Assembly: GCA_947447465.1 (NCBI GenBank)
Contig: CANFKE010000006.1
Coordinates: 62,001-126,000, forward strand
Reading direction: 5' to 3'
Length of the DNA: 64,000 nt
Source of the DNA: Chitinophagaceae bacterium
GTDB taxonomy: Bacteria; Bacteroidota; Bacteroidia; Chitinophagales; Chitinophagaceae
Program-made: the position numbers and the translations under genes
In this document: positions 36,797 to 45,830 of the stretch, piece by piece
Layout: every line of letters starts with the position of its first letter
Numbering within the stretch: the first letter of the stretch is position 1
Notes under the pieces: model-generated
Seen by the model: the letters and a program-made list of their open reading frames with translations, nothing else
Told to the model about the DNA's origin: nothing
The model's database searches: none

Positions 36797-38686
36797 TTAT
36801 TGTACTTTGATTACTGTTTGCAGCATTGTATCCTCAGTGCTGTAAACATATTCCACGCTTGCTTCTTTCTCTCCGTACCTCGATGAATACCACCCCTTAC
36901 CTTGCGCTACCTTTACTTCTTTTTCATTAACGTCTCGGGTCGTTATTTTTACTTTTTGGGTATTGGCCGGCAGCATGTGCCACAACTGACGCATCTTCAT
37001 TCCTGTCGGCTTATTCACTATCTCATCCTTTATGGTCCATTCGGCTACACCTTTCTTCTTCATCACGGTTCGCTTGTGTGTTATTCCCTTCTGAATGTAG
37101 CTGAATGCCTGTACCGCGCCGTCAAATACGTAATTGCTGCTATCTTCTGTCAGTTCGGCATGTGTTGCCTGTGTCCAATAGAACCATATAAAGTGCCCGC
37201 CTTTCAGCATCTGATCTTTGTCATCCAGCATCACCGTGTTATGAGATGCGGTGCCCGAAAAATATCTTATAGTGTCCGTGTCAGTATTGTATTTATAGCT
37301 GCCCGCATCAGGTAAAATATTTTCTCCCTTATACCATATGTCTATATGCAGTGCATCGGCCTGTTGTGGTCGGTCTTTATAGCTACCGCATTTTATGAAG
37401 GTCAATGTCTGTGGTTCCCTTACCACATAATAGCCGCCTTTGGCAAAGGTGTGTACCCCGTCTGCTGGTTGCCAGGTCTTTCTGGCATTCTCAAATATAC
37501 CATACCAATGAGCGTCCTCATTATGGTCGTTGAATTTCAATTCCGTACCTACCGCCAATGCCAGAGCTTGTAGTTGCGGTCTGTAATCTCTGTAGTCTGT
37601 ACTGCTCAACCTGAAGAATAGAGCGCCATCATTAGCGCCATAATTCGGTAGATACCCATTTTCTTCTATCATGCAGGTGCGCAGGAACAGGAAAGATCTT
37701 TTAGCACGCTGATAGACAATATCGCTGAAGCGCTCCTTATTCAGGTCAGCTATGGATATCGCCCATGTCAATAATTGTACTACTACCCTATGGTAGTTCA
37801 TGGCATATTGCAGGAAGGTGCCATCATCATAGATCTGGTAGGCTATCTCTTCCTCAAACCATGCCTTACCTTTCTTCTTCCACGTGTCTGCACCCGGCAG
37901 GGCAGGATAGAGTAGGCCGGTCATATACAATGCCAATGTCTCGGTTATAGCATGGTTGTTTCTCACCGCTATTCTCGAAAAGTTGATGTTATGATACACA
38001 TGGTGCATATGCCAGTATATGGCATACTGCATCTGGTCAAATATTTCTTCGGTAAGATTGGGTGAGTTCTGGTAATAGTTCAGCGCAAACGTCCAGTTAA
38101 GTACTCTTAATGACATCTCCTGACTACAGCGGTAGTTGGGGCCGCAATTCACAGGGTTACTTTTTATCCACGACAGTATATCCGCAAATACCATAGCACT
38201 GCAGTCTTCATTGTAATGGTAGTCATATCTGATGATATCATAAATGTAAGAGAACCTCGATTTTTCCCACACGAATTTGATGTCACCCGCTTCTTTCGAA
38301 TAATCACTGATCTCTGTCCAGTGTTTACTTATATCATATTTATAGCCTGAATCATAATTCGTCACCCAGTCATAATCCCTGCCTAGGTCGGCCAATATAC
38401 TATTGAACATCAGCAGCTTTCCTGCCTTTAGTTGTTCATAGCGATCTTTTAATTCTTTATCTGGTGTTCGCGGAAAGGTCAGTGACTCTTTATCCGCAAA
38501 GAAAAATTTAACAGGTTGTTGCTTCCAGTCTGCAAGGGTAAGATATTGACGGAATGCAGGAGCAGCAGGAAATTTTCGCTTGAACAGGCCCGATTTGCTC
38601 TGTAGCAGATGCGACACCCTGAAGGCCACATAGCGCGGTCCCATATTGCCCAGAAAGTTTATGATCTTACCTATTTTCCCTGCCAT
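36797..38686 (-). CDS. Heparinase II/III-like polysaccharide lyase
   Basis: 629 residues. The middle region (about 165-340, for example NWTFALNYYQNSP and AVRNNHAITETLALYMTGLL) resembles the alpha/alpha toroid of alginate lyase/heparinase II-III. The C-terminal half (from about 395, GGYYVVREPQTLTFIKCGSY) is the beta-sandwich with the conserved DALHIDIWYKGENILPDAGS and SHNTVMLDD motifs. No signal peptide is evident, which is usual for the members located in polysaccharide clusters. Probable role is trimming or release of the polymer made by the neighbouring enzymes. It starts 2 nt after the histidine-kinase stop. Confidence 0.85.
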   Translation of the reverse strand: MAGKIGKIINFLGNMGPRYVAFRVSHLLQSKSGLFKRKFPAAPAFRQYLTLADWKQQPVKFFFADKESLTFPRTPDKELKDRYEQLKAGKLLMFNSILADLGRDYDWVTNYDSGYKYDISKHWTEISDYSKEAGDIKFVWEKSRFSYIYDIIRYDYHYNEDCSAMVFADILSWIKSNPVNCGPNYRCSQEMSLRVLNWTFALNYYQNSPNLTEEIFDQMQYAIYWHMHHVYHNINFSRIAVRNNHAITETLALYMTGLLYPALPGADTWKKKGKAWFEEEIAYQIYDDGTFLQYAMNYHRVVVQLLTWAISIADLNKERFSDIVYQRAKRSFLFLRTCMIEENGYLPNYGANDGALFFRLSSTDYRDYRPQLQALALAVGTELKFNDHNEDAHWYGIFENARKTWQPADGVHTFAKGGYYVVREPQTLTFIKCGSYKDRPQQADALHIDIWYKGENILPDAGSYKYNTDTDTIRYFSGTASHNTVMLDDKDQMLKGGHFIWFYWTQATHAELTEDSSNYVFDGAVQAFSYIQKGITHKRTVMKKKGVAEWTIKDEIVNKPTGMKMRQLWHMLPANTQKVKITTRDVNEKEVKVAQGKGWYSSRYGEKEASVEYVYSTEDTMLQTVIKVQ

Positions 38687-38688
38687 CT

Positions 38689-41310
38689 TTAAAATGTTAC
38701 GATAAATTCACTGCCTTCATTCAGCACACTCTTCACTTCTATATTTCCGCCCAATGATTCTACCTGCGTCTTTGTAATAAATAACCCTATACCCTTACTG
38801 TCGTATCCCTTGTGGAATACCTGGTTCAGCTTGAATATCTTATTCCCGTATTTATTCATATCCAGACCTATGCCATTGTCTTTTACAGACAATATAGTTC
38901 TGTTGTCTTGGGTGTAGGTCGATACTATTATTTCGGGGATCTTATCCTTTGCTATATATTTTAGCGCATTACTCAGCAGATTATAAAGTATGCTCTCCAG
39001 ATATACTTTCGGGTAGCTGATCTTATCGACCTCTAGATACACTGTTACCTTAGCGTTCTGTTCAAAAATAATACCATGTAGCTGATTCAATACATGGTTG
39101 ATTGACTCAGACATACTGCATTCATCTGACTTGATATCTTTGTTCAGCTGTATCTGGGTCATTTCCATCAGCGTGTTCAGACTATCTATCATTGATAGGC
39201 TGCTCTGGTGGATCAGATCCAGCGCTTCCTCACTGCCAAATGCGCTTTCTCCGTCAGCACTATCGTCACGCTCTGAAAGCATTCTGATATTGGCGATCGG
39301 CCCCCTCAGGTTATGCGCTATGATATGGGTAAGATCATCCATCTGGTTGATCTTATTGATAAGGCTGATCTTCGCAGCTTCAAGTTCTGCGTTCTTTCGC
39401 TGCAGTTCATCCGATAGCTCCTTTTTCAGCGTAATATCTACTACCTGACAAACAAAGAACCCCGGCTCATCATCGCTGTTCTTTACATAGGATACCGTTA
39501 ACAATACCCACACTATCTTCTTACTCTTAGATATATAGCGCTTTTCCAGCGTTCCGTTAATTTGTTTTCCTGATACCAGTTTTTCCACAAGGTCCATATC
39601 TGCTTTCAGATCAGCAGGATAGGTTATTTCCTGAAACGTCAGTTCTTGTAGTTCTTCCTTGGTATAGCCGGTTATATCGCATAGGGCCTTATTCACTTCC
39701 AGCCACTTTCCACTTTCGCTGAGGAGTGCCATGCCTACACCGGAATAGTTGAAAGCACTGGCAAAAGTATCTCTGCTTTTTTTCAGCTCATGTTCTGTAA
39801 GCACACGGTCGGTTATATTAGCACCATATACGATCACCATATCTATTTCACCCTGCTCATCAAACAATGGGTGCAAACAGCGGTAGTGGTAAGATACATT
39901 ACCTTGTCTGTTAATGATCTTTTCTTCCCACTCATAAGGTTTCTTCTCCCGGAGCACTTTGGCAAACCGCTCATTGCGGGCATCTGCCAGCGATAGTGGC
40001 TTGTTCCTGAATCTGAAATAGTCCTCGTGCTTTTTACCTATCATCCATTTGCGCAACTCATCATCCATTATGGCTGCAGGATTCAGGAATAAGAAGCGCT
40101 GTTCACGGTCATGAGCAGCTATATCTTCAGGTATATTATTCAGTATCTTTTCGTAAAATAGTCTTTGTTGCTCATAGCGGCGTTGAGCAAGCTTTTGATC
40201 CGTTATATCTCTGAATTTCCAGATCTCAGCTCTGTCATCATTGCCAAGTGTGATAGGTATGTAATCTCTGCTGTAGATCTTGCCGTTCAATAGTTCAATA
40301 GTATCATCCAGTACCATTGCCCCCGCGCTATGTATTTCCATTACACGCTCACTGAACGATTCAGGATTTTTCACCAACAGTCTTCTGCTTGCAAGGCTTT
40401 CCTCTATTGGCATGCCCTTCAGTTCCAACGGTGGTACTGTTACATTATACATGTCACAGTATGCCTGATTGGCAAATAGTATTTTATCCTCTCCGTCTAT
40501 CACCATCAATGCATCCTGCATTTTCTCTATTAGTGTAGAAAGTAGCTGCAATGTCGATTGATGCTCTTGTTCCTTACGTTTCCGCTCATCAATATCTGTG
40601 TGGGTGCCTATAGCTCTCAGTGGATTGCCATTTTCATCTTTGGCTATTACTACTCCTCGGCTCAGCAGCCACTTATATTTACCATTACGGCACTTGTATC
40701 TCAGCTCACAGGTATAGTCACTTTCTTTCCCGGATAAGTATTGGGCTAATTTGTCAACAGACCTTTTATAGTCATCAGGGTGAATGATGCCTCTCCACTC
40801 ATCAATGGTATGGACAGCTACAATTTCATCGTCAAATTTGCTATGCCATTTATCTGAGAAGTAGGCATGTCCCGTCTCCAAATTCATATCCCACATACCA
40901 TCTCCCACAGCATCAAGTGCGGCCATCCATCTTTCTTGCTCAAGGCTGGTGATCGCAACAGTATGGAGGCGTTCAAATACAATGAACACAGCAGTGTCAA
41001 CAACTGCTATATGCAACACTCGTACGCTATAGTTATTGAGCGTACCATGCTTGATAGCTGCATATTCTGCCTGTTCATCCTTGCCATCGGCAATCGATCG
41101 TTTAATTAATTCTATTGTTGGCCCCGGCAGAGCATCAGCGGTCAGTTCAGTAATGTTTACTCCCTTCAGTTTTGAACTGTTATCATCATTACTGCAACCG
41201 GGTGCATCCCACACATCTATGATCACCATTTCTTTAGATACACACATTACTCGTTCTCCCACATGTAGCAGGGTATCAGCAATGGTATGTATCATCAGGT
41301 CTGAAGTCAT
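38689..41310 (-). CDS. Soluble multi-PAS sensor histidine kinase
   Basis: 873 residues without transmembrane segments. An N-terminal ~140-residue region of unknown type is followed by four PAS/PAC units, at about 145-255 (WDMNLETGHAYFSDKWHSKF), 257-375, 385-505 and 512-635 (SGVGMALLSESGKWLEVNKA). The dimerisation/phosphorylation helix carries His666 in LTHIIAHNLRGPIANIR. The ATPase domain has an N box LLSNALKYI, G1 DNGIGLDM and G2 GIGLFIT. It is sandwiched in the polysaccharide operon, 1 nt after the epimerase and 2 nt before the lyase. No response regulator is visible in the window. The signal and partner are unknown. Confidence 0.9.
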   Translation of the reverse strand: MTSDLMIHTIADTLLHVGERVMCVSKEMVIIDVWDAPGCSNDDNSSKLKGVNITELTADALPGPTIELIKRSIADGKDEQAEYAAIKHGTLNNYSVRVLHIAVVDTAVFIVFERLHTVAITSLEQERWMAALDAVGDGMWDMNLETGHAYFSDKWHSKFDDEIVAVHTIDEWRGIIHPDDYKRSVDKLAQYLSGKESDYTCELRYKCRNGKYKWLLSRGVVIAKDENGNPLRAIGTHTDIDERKRKEQEHQSTLQLLSTLIEKMQDALMVIDGEDKILFANQAYCDMYNVTVPPLELKGMPIEESLASRRLLVKNPESFSERVMEIHSAGAMVLDDTIELLNGKIYSRDYIPITLGNDDRAEIWKFRDITDQKLAQRRYEQQRLFYEKILNNIPEDIAAHDREQRFLFLNPAAIMDDELRKWMIGKKHEDYFRFRNKPLSLADARNERFAKVLREKKPYEWEEKIINRQGNVSYHYRCLHPLFDEQGEIDMVIVYGANITDRVLTEHELKKSRDTFASAFNYSGVGMALLSESGKWLEVNKALCDITGYTKEELQELTFQEITYPADLKADMDLVEKLVSGKQINGTLEKRYISKSKKIVWVLLTVSYVKNSDDEPGFFVCQVVDITLKKELSDELQRKNAELEAAKISLINKINQMDDLTHIIAHNLRGPIANIRMLSERDDSADGESAFGSEEALDLIHQSSLSMIDSLNTLMEMTQIQLNKDIKSDECSMSESINHVLNQLHGIIFEQNAKVTVYLEVDKISYPKVYLESILYNLLSNALKYIAKDKIPEIIVSTYTQDNRTILSVKDNGIGLDMNKYGNKIFKLNQVFHKGYDSKGIGLFITKTQVESLGGNIEVKSVLNEGSEFIVTF

Positions 41311-41311
41311 A

Positions 41312-42412
41312 TTATCCCAGTTTCCAGATGTCCATTATGTGCTGTACTATCCTTGGCGATGTCTTGCCATCCCACATTTCAGGTATGCCGCCCTTTTTCC
41401 AGTTGCCGCTGAATAGTTTTTCCATTGCAGGTGCCACAGCCTTAGGGTTCGTGCCCAGTAGTTCATTAGTTCCTACCGTGCAGGTCTCAGGTCTTTCTGT
41501 ACTATCTCTCAGCGTCATACATGGTACCCCCATTACGGTAGCTTCTTCTGTAATGCCACCGGAGTCTGTAATTACTGCCTTTGCATTTTTTACCAGATAG
41601 TTAAATTCCAGATAGCCCAATGGCTCTATGATGTGCAGGTTGGGTGCAGATATACCTGCAGCCTCCAGCATCTTTGCAGTGCGAGGATGTATTGGGAAGA
41701 TCAGTGGCATACCTTTCGATGAATTCACGATCTCGCCTATCAGTTCCTTTAGCTTGTCTTGTGTATCTACATTAGCAGGGCGGTGCAGGGTCATGATCAT
41801 ATACCCCTTCTCCGTCAGGTTGAACCTATCCCAGGCTTCAGGTTGTATGAAACGTGGCATTTGTTTGTACAAGGTATCTATCATGGTGTTGCCCACAAAG
41901 AAGATCCGCTCTTCGCCAATACCTGCCTTACGCAGATTATTATTGGCAACTTCTGATGTAGTAAAGAAATAGTCAGTGATAGAGTCGGTTACCATACGGT
42001 TGATCTCTTCCGGCATGGTCCAGTCTCCCGAACGGATACCTGCCTCAACATGCGCAACCTTGATATTGTTCATCTTCTTGGCAGCTATGGAGCAAGCCAT
42101 GGTCGATGTCACATCGCCCACTACTATACACAGGTCACATGGCTTTTCCATCAGCAATGCTTCATACCCCATCATTATCTTACCGGTCTGCTCTGCCTGT
42201 GTACCACTACCTACTTCCAGGTTATGGTGTGGTGCTGGTATATTAAGCTGATCAAAGAAATCAGCACTCATTTTTTTATCATAGTGTTGTCCCGTATGCA
42301 CAAGGCGGAAATGAATATCCACGCCATTCTTTCTCTGAGCTTCTATAGCATCTATAATTGGTGCTATCTTCATAAAGTTCGGCCTCGCGCCGGCAATAAC
42401 ATCTATCAGCAT
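41312..42412 (-). CDS. wecB: UDP-N-acetylglucosamine 2-epimerase (non-hydrolysing)
   Basis: Cytosolic epimerase interconverting UDP-GlcNAc and UDP-ManNAc (or a related aminosugar) for surface polysaccharide; 366 residues from the ATG at 42412. Motifs include IDVIAGARPNFMKIAPII, the LVHTGQHYDKKMSADFF stretch, VVGDVTSTMAC, AHVEAGIRSGDWTMPEEINR, and near the C-terminus ITDSGGITEEATVMGVPC with LRDSTERPET. A 28-codon upstream extension through an AT-rich spacer is rejected. It lies 68 nt downstream of the bi-domain oxidoreductase and 1 nt upstream of the histidine kinase. Confidence 0.93.
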   Translation of the reverse strand: MLIDVIAGARPNFMKIAPIIDAIEAQRKNGVDIHFRLVHTGQHYDKKMSADFFDQLNIPAPHHNLEVGSGTQAEQTGKIMMGYEALLMEKPCDLCIVVGDVTSTMACSIAAKKMNNIKVAHVEAGIRSGDWTMPEEINRMVTDSITDYFFTTSEVANNNLRKAGIGEERIFFVGNTMIDTLYKQMPRFIQPEAWDRFNLTEKGYMIMTLHRPANVDTQDKLKELIGEIVNSSKGMPLIFPIHPRTAKMLEAAGISAPNLHIIEPLGYLEFNYLVKNAKAVITDSGGITEEATVMGVPCMTLRDSTERPETCTVGTNELLGTNPKAVAPAMEKLFSGNWKKGGIPEMWDGKTSPRIVQHIMDIWKLG

Positions 42413-42480
42413 ATAAAAAATTAAAAATTTTAAAATTAAAATCTCATCAACCTCACTTTTCCTCATTAAGTCATTAATGA

Positions 42481-44589
42481 CTAGATATTCACCCACTTCC
42501 TCGTCATCAAGCTCTCTATAGCTGCAAAGCTGGCCAATGTGGTGTTGATAGTGTCGTCAAATGGTACCAATGCACCACCGCCGTTTTTAGTTCTTTCAAC
42601 AAGTAGTTTGAACTGTGCCGCATGGCCTTTGTCTATGGTGGTTTTTAGTTTCGAGAAACCACTGAATCCAAATCCTTCCGTTACTCTGAAGTTGTCGGTA
42701 ACTATAGTGCGGTCTTGTGCATATACCTCTATACGCTCTTTAGAATAAGACTTCGATCCGTTCGAAAAATAATTGATCACACCGGTGCTGCCGTTTTCAT
42801 ATTCCAGCAATATCGATGCGCTGTCTGTATTAGCCTGCGGATTCAATCCCATAGCATTCATACATACGCTCTTTATTTTGCTGCCCGTCAGGAACGTGAT
42901 CAGGTCCATGTAGTGGCAAGCTTCACCTACTATACGTCCCCCACCTACCTTCAGGTCATGTACCCACACATTGGCAGGTATATGTCCCGCATTCATAGTG
43001 GCTATCACATTCATTTGCACATTGCCCGTAAGTTGTTTTACCTTCTGCATGTGCGGAGAGAACCTTCTGTTGAATCCTACGGTCAGGGTCTTGTCTCCCT
43101 TATAGGCCTTTATTATGCTGTCCAGTTCTTCCTTATTCAGCGCCAATGGCTTCTCTACAAATACGTGCTTACCGGCTTCCAGTGCTTCCCTCACCATTCT
43201 GGCATGTTCATTATGTCTGGTCGTGATCACTACCAGATCTATTGACGGGTCATTGATGATGCTCTTATAGTCGGTCGTGCTCTTGCCTATCTTGTGCTTC
43301 TTGGCAAGGGTTGTTCCGGTGAGTCCTGATGCGCTGGCTATTGAGTAGAGGGGCGCATTGATCTCACTCAGCACCGGCAACATGGTCATGCTGGTGAAAT
43401 TTCCTGCACCTATTATTCCTATTCCTCCTTTTCCTGCAGAAAACTGGCCATCAGTAATAGATACGGTTACAGAATCACTGCTCTTTTCAGGATACTCCAA
43501 CAATGACGCTATCGAATCCTGACTGCTGATGTTATTGTATATCTGTTCAAAATTATTCAGTTGCACACGCTCGGTTATGAGGCTGGCCACATCCAGTTTT
43601 TTTGTCGATATGGCCTGTAGTATCGCCTGGAAGTTGCGCTTCTCTGTCCACCTTACAAATGGCAGCGGGTAATCGATACCATCTTTTTCATACTTGTCAT
43701 CATATCTGCCCGGACCATAGGAACATGATACCTGGAATGTAAGCTCCTTCTCATAAAAATCTGCACGGCTGATGTTCAGACCTATTACGCCTACCAAAAT
43801 GATGCGGCCGCGTTTACGGCTCATCTTAGCAGCCTGAGCAATGATCTCATCGGTTTTGGCACTGGCGGTAATGATCACACCATCTGCACCAAGTCCGTCA
43901 GTTATTGAGTTCACATATTTCACAGGGTCAACTCCTTCTCTCGGGTTGATCGCTATGATGCCTTTTTCCTTAGCTATCGCTACTTTCTTGGCGTCAAGGT
44001 CTATACCTACTACTCTGCAGCCATTGGCTACTAGCAGCTCAGCTGTGATCAAGCCTATTAATCCAAGTCCTACCACCACAATGGTCTCTCCCAGCTTAGG
44101 ATCACACAACCTTATTCCTTGCAAGCCTATCGACCCTATTACGGTAAAGGCTGCTTCATCATCGGTAACATTATCTGGTATGCTGGCAACAAGATTCTTG
44201 GGTATGCATACATATTCTGCATGTGGCCCGTTCGATGCCACTCTGTCGCCTGTCTTGAATTCATTCACTCCCTCGCCAACAGCTATAACTTTGCCCACAT
44301 TACAATAACCCAGTGCCAATGGCTGACCCAGTTTATTGAACACCGCATTGATCGTTGGCTTCAGACCATCCGTTTTTATTTTGGCAAGTACTTCCTTTAC
44401 TCTGTCCGGTTGCTGTCTCGCTTTCTGAAACATATTGGCCTTGCCAAATTCCACCAGCATTCGTTCAGTTCCCAGAGACACAAGGCTTCGGGTCGTTTGT
44501 ATCAGCACACAGCCTTTTTTTACCGCCGGCGCAGGTACTTCTTCCAATACTGTTGCTCCTGTCTTAAATGATTGTATGATCTGTTTCAA
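42481..44589 (-). CDS. Bi-domain oxidoreductase (zinc-type ADH + Gfo/Idh/MocA)
   Basis: 702-residue fusion. Residues ~1-350 are a medium-chain dehydrogenase-like domain with the NAD loop VVVGLGLIGLITAELLVANG. Residues ~385-700 are a Gfo/Idh/MocA oxidoreductase (GIGIIGAGNFTSMTMLPVL, then EKPLALNKEELDSI and GFNRRFSPHMQKV). Such fusions recur in polysaccharide clusters next to heparinase-like lyases and UDP-GlcNAc epimerases; they probably oxidise or rearrange a nucleotide sugar. The start appears to be TTG (44589), giving the family-like N-terminus MKQIIQSFKTGATVLEEVPA; no in-frame ATG was found just upstream. First gene of the operon. Confidence 0.88.
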   Translation of the reverse strand: MKQIIQSFKTGATVLEEVPAPAVKKGCVLIQTTRSLVSLGTERMLVEFGKANMFQKARQQPDRVKEVLAKIKTDGLKPTINAVFNKLGQPLALGYCNVGKVIAVGEGVNEFKTGDRVASNGPHAEYVCIPKNLVASIPDNVTDDEAAFTVIGSIGLQGIRLCDPKLGETIVVVGLGLIGLITAELLVANGCRVVGIDLDAKKVAIAKEKGIIAINPREGVDPVKYVNSITDGLGADGVIITASAKTDEIIAQAAKMSRKRGRIILVGVIGLNISRADFYEKELTFQVSCSYGPGRYDDKYEKDGIDYPLPFVRWTEKRNFQAILQAISTKKLDVASLITERVQLNNFEQIYNNISSQDSIASLLEYPEKSSDSVTVSITDGQFSAGKGGIGIIGAGNFTSMTMLPVLSEINAPLYSIASASGLTGTTLAKKHKIGKSTTDYKSIINDPSIDLVVITTRHNEHARMVREALEAGKHVFVEKPLALNKEELDSIIKAYKGDKTLTVGFNRRFSPHMQKVKQLTGNVQMNVIATMNAGHIPANVWVHDLKVGGGRIVGEACHYMDLITFLTGSKIKSVCMNAMGLNPQANTDSASILLEYENGSTGVINYFSNGSKSYSKERIEVYAQDRTIVTDNFRVTEGFGFSGFSKLKTTIDKGHAAQFKLLVERTKNGGGALVPFDDTINTTLASFAAIESLMTRKWVNI

Positions 44590-44630
44590 TATCGTTTGCT
44601 TAAAATATGGCCTGTAATTTATTTTGTTTC

Positions 44631-44692
44631 ACCTCTGTATTTACTCCCGGCATTCACCTTTCACAGAGGTCTATTTTCGGAGTGCAAAGGTA
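44631..44692 (-). promoter_or_regulatory. Promoter and leader hairpin of the polysaccharide operon
   Basis: TACCTTTG (44692-44685, minus strand) fits the Bacteroidota -7 element and predicts a leader of roughly 90 nt. The leader contains the inverted repeat ACCTCTGT (44670-44663) and ACAGAGGT (44638-44631), separated by 24 nt. The rest of the 313-bp gap between this operon and the mlaE-like gene is AT-rich with nothing else recognised. Confidence 0.5.
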
Positions 44693-44902
44693 ATTTATTA
44701 TCTGCACCTTTAATACCTTACCGCCATTATCCAATTCTTAATATTTACTTTTACTTTTATGTTTCTTATCTTCATTTCTATAATATTACAATAATATTTT
44801 CACGTTCACATATACGTACAAGATACATTTTTATTCCTCTATCTCCTAACTACTTACGTGATAATCGTTGTTAATACCTTTTTTGCCTAATTTTACCGCA
44901 GC

Positions 44903-45643
44903 ATGAGAACATTTTTTGAGCACTTCGGTAAGATTTTCCTGATGATCAAGGGCGGTTTTACCAAGCCCGAAAATATGAGGGTCTATTGGTTGGAGTTTAT
45001 GGAGCAATGCAATGACATTGGTATCCGCTCCCTACCTATTGTTATTATCATATCCTTGTTTATAGGTATGGTAATGACCGTGCAGTTCTCTTATCAACTG
45101 GTTAGTCCTTTCGTACCTAAGTCTATTATTGGTACGCTCGTACGCGATTCTGCGATACTCGAATTTTCCCCTACAGTTACTTGCATCGTTTTGGCAGGTG
45201 TAGTAGGCTCTAAAATAGCCTCCGAACTTGGTAACATGAGGGTCAGTGAGCAGATCGATGCCCTGGAGATCATGGGCATCAATACCAAATCATACCTTAT
45301 ACTACCTAAGATACTGGCCGGAATGATCGTAGTTCCATGCCTCATCACTCTCGCTATTGCTATCAGTATCGCGGGTGGTTATTTGGCTGGTTTATTCTCC
45401 AATATCCTTACCAAACAGCAGTTTTTATTCGGGCTCACCAACGGATTTGTTCCATACAATCTGTTTTTTGCAATGGTCAAATCCTTCACCTTCTCTCTCA
45501 TCATTACCATCATTCCTTCTTATTATGGTTATTATGTAGAAGGCGGCGCCCTCGAGATCGGTCGCGCATCCACTACCGCTGTGGTCGTTTCCTGTATTCT
45601 TATTCTTTGCGCAGATTACGGATTGACCATTTTGTTGCTCTGA
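44903..45643 (+). CDS. mlaE: MlaE-family ABC transporter permease
   Basis: 246-residue inner-membrane permease of the Mla lipid-transport type, which moves phospholipids between the membranes. About five to six hydrophobic segments are seen. The MlaE signature region is present: LVRDSAILEFSPTVTCIVLA, VVGSKIASELGNMRVSEQID, then ALEIMGINTKSYLILPKILA. Mla systems need an ATPase (MlaF) and an MCE-domain protein (MlaD), normally encoded directly downstream. Here a 1-kb non-coding region with tandem repeats follows, so the partners must be elsewhere. The gene heads its own unit, divergent from the polysaccharide operon. Confidence 0.9.
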   Translation: MRTFFEHFGKIFLMIKGGFTKPENMRVYWLEFMEQCNDIGIRSLPIVIIISLFIGMVMTVQFSYQLVSPFVPKSIIGTLVRDSAILEFSPTVTCIVLAGVVGSKIASELGNMRVSEQIDALEIMGINTKSYLILPKILAGMIVVPCLITLAIAISIAGGYLAGLFSNILTKQQFLFGLTNGFVPYNLFFAMVKSFTFSLIITIIPSYYGYYVEGGALEIGRASTTAVVVSCILILCADYGLTILLL

Positions 45644-45830
45644 TTTGCAGCAATTAATCGCATTTTAATAAAAAATATTCGACTTCAATTGATTCCACCT
45701 AACATTCAGATCTATAATTGATTGGGTGAAGAAGTCCACATTTTTGTGAATATCTTTATTTTATTACGCCATTGCTACTCATTAATTTACACTGTCAGGT
45801 ACCCTTCAATGCCCGATGTCTGTCTCAGAC

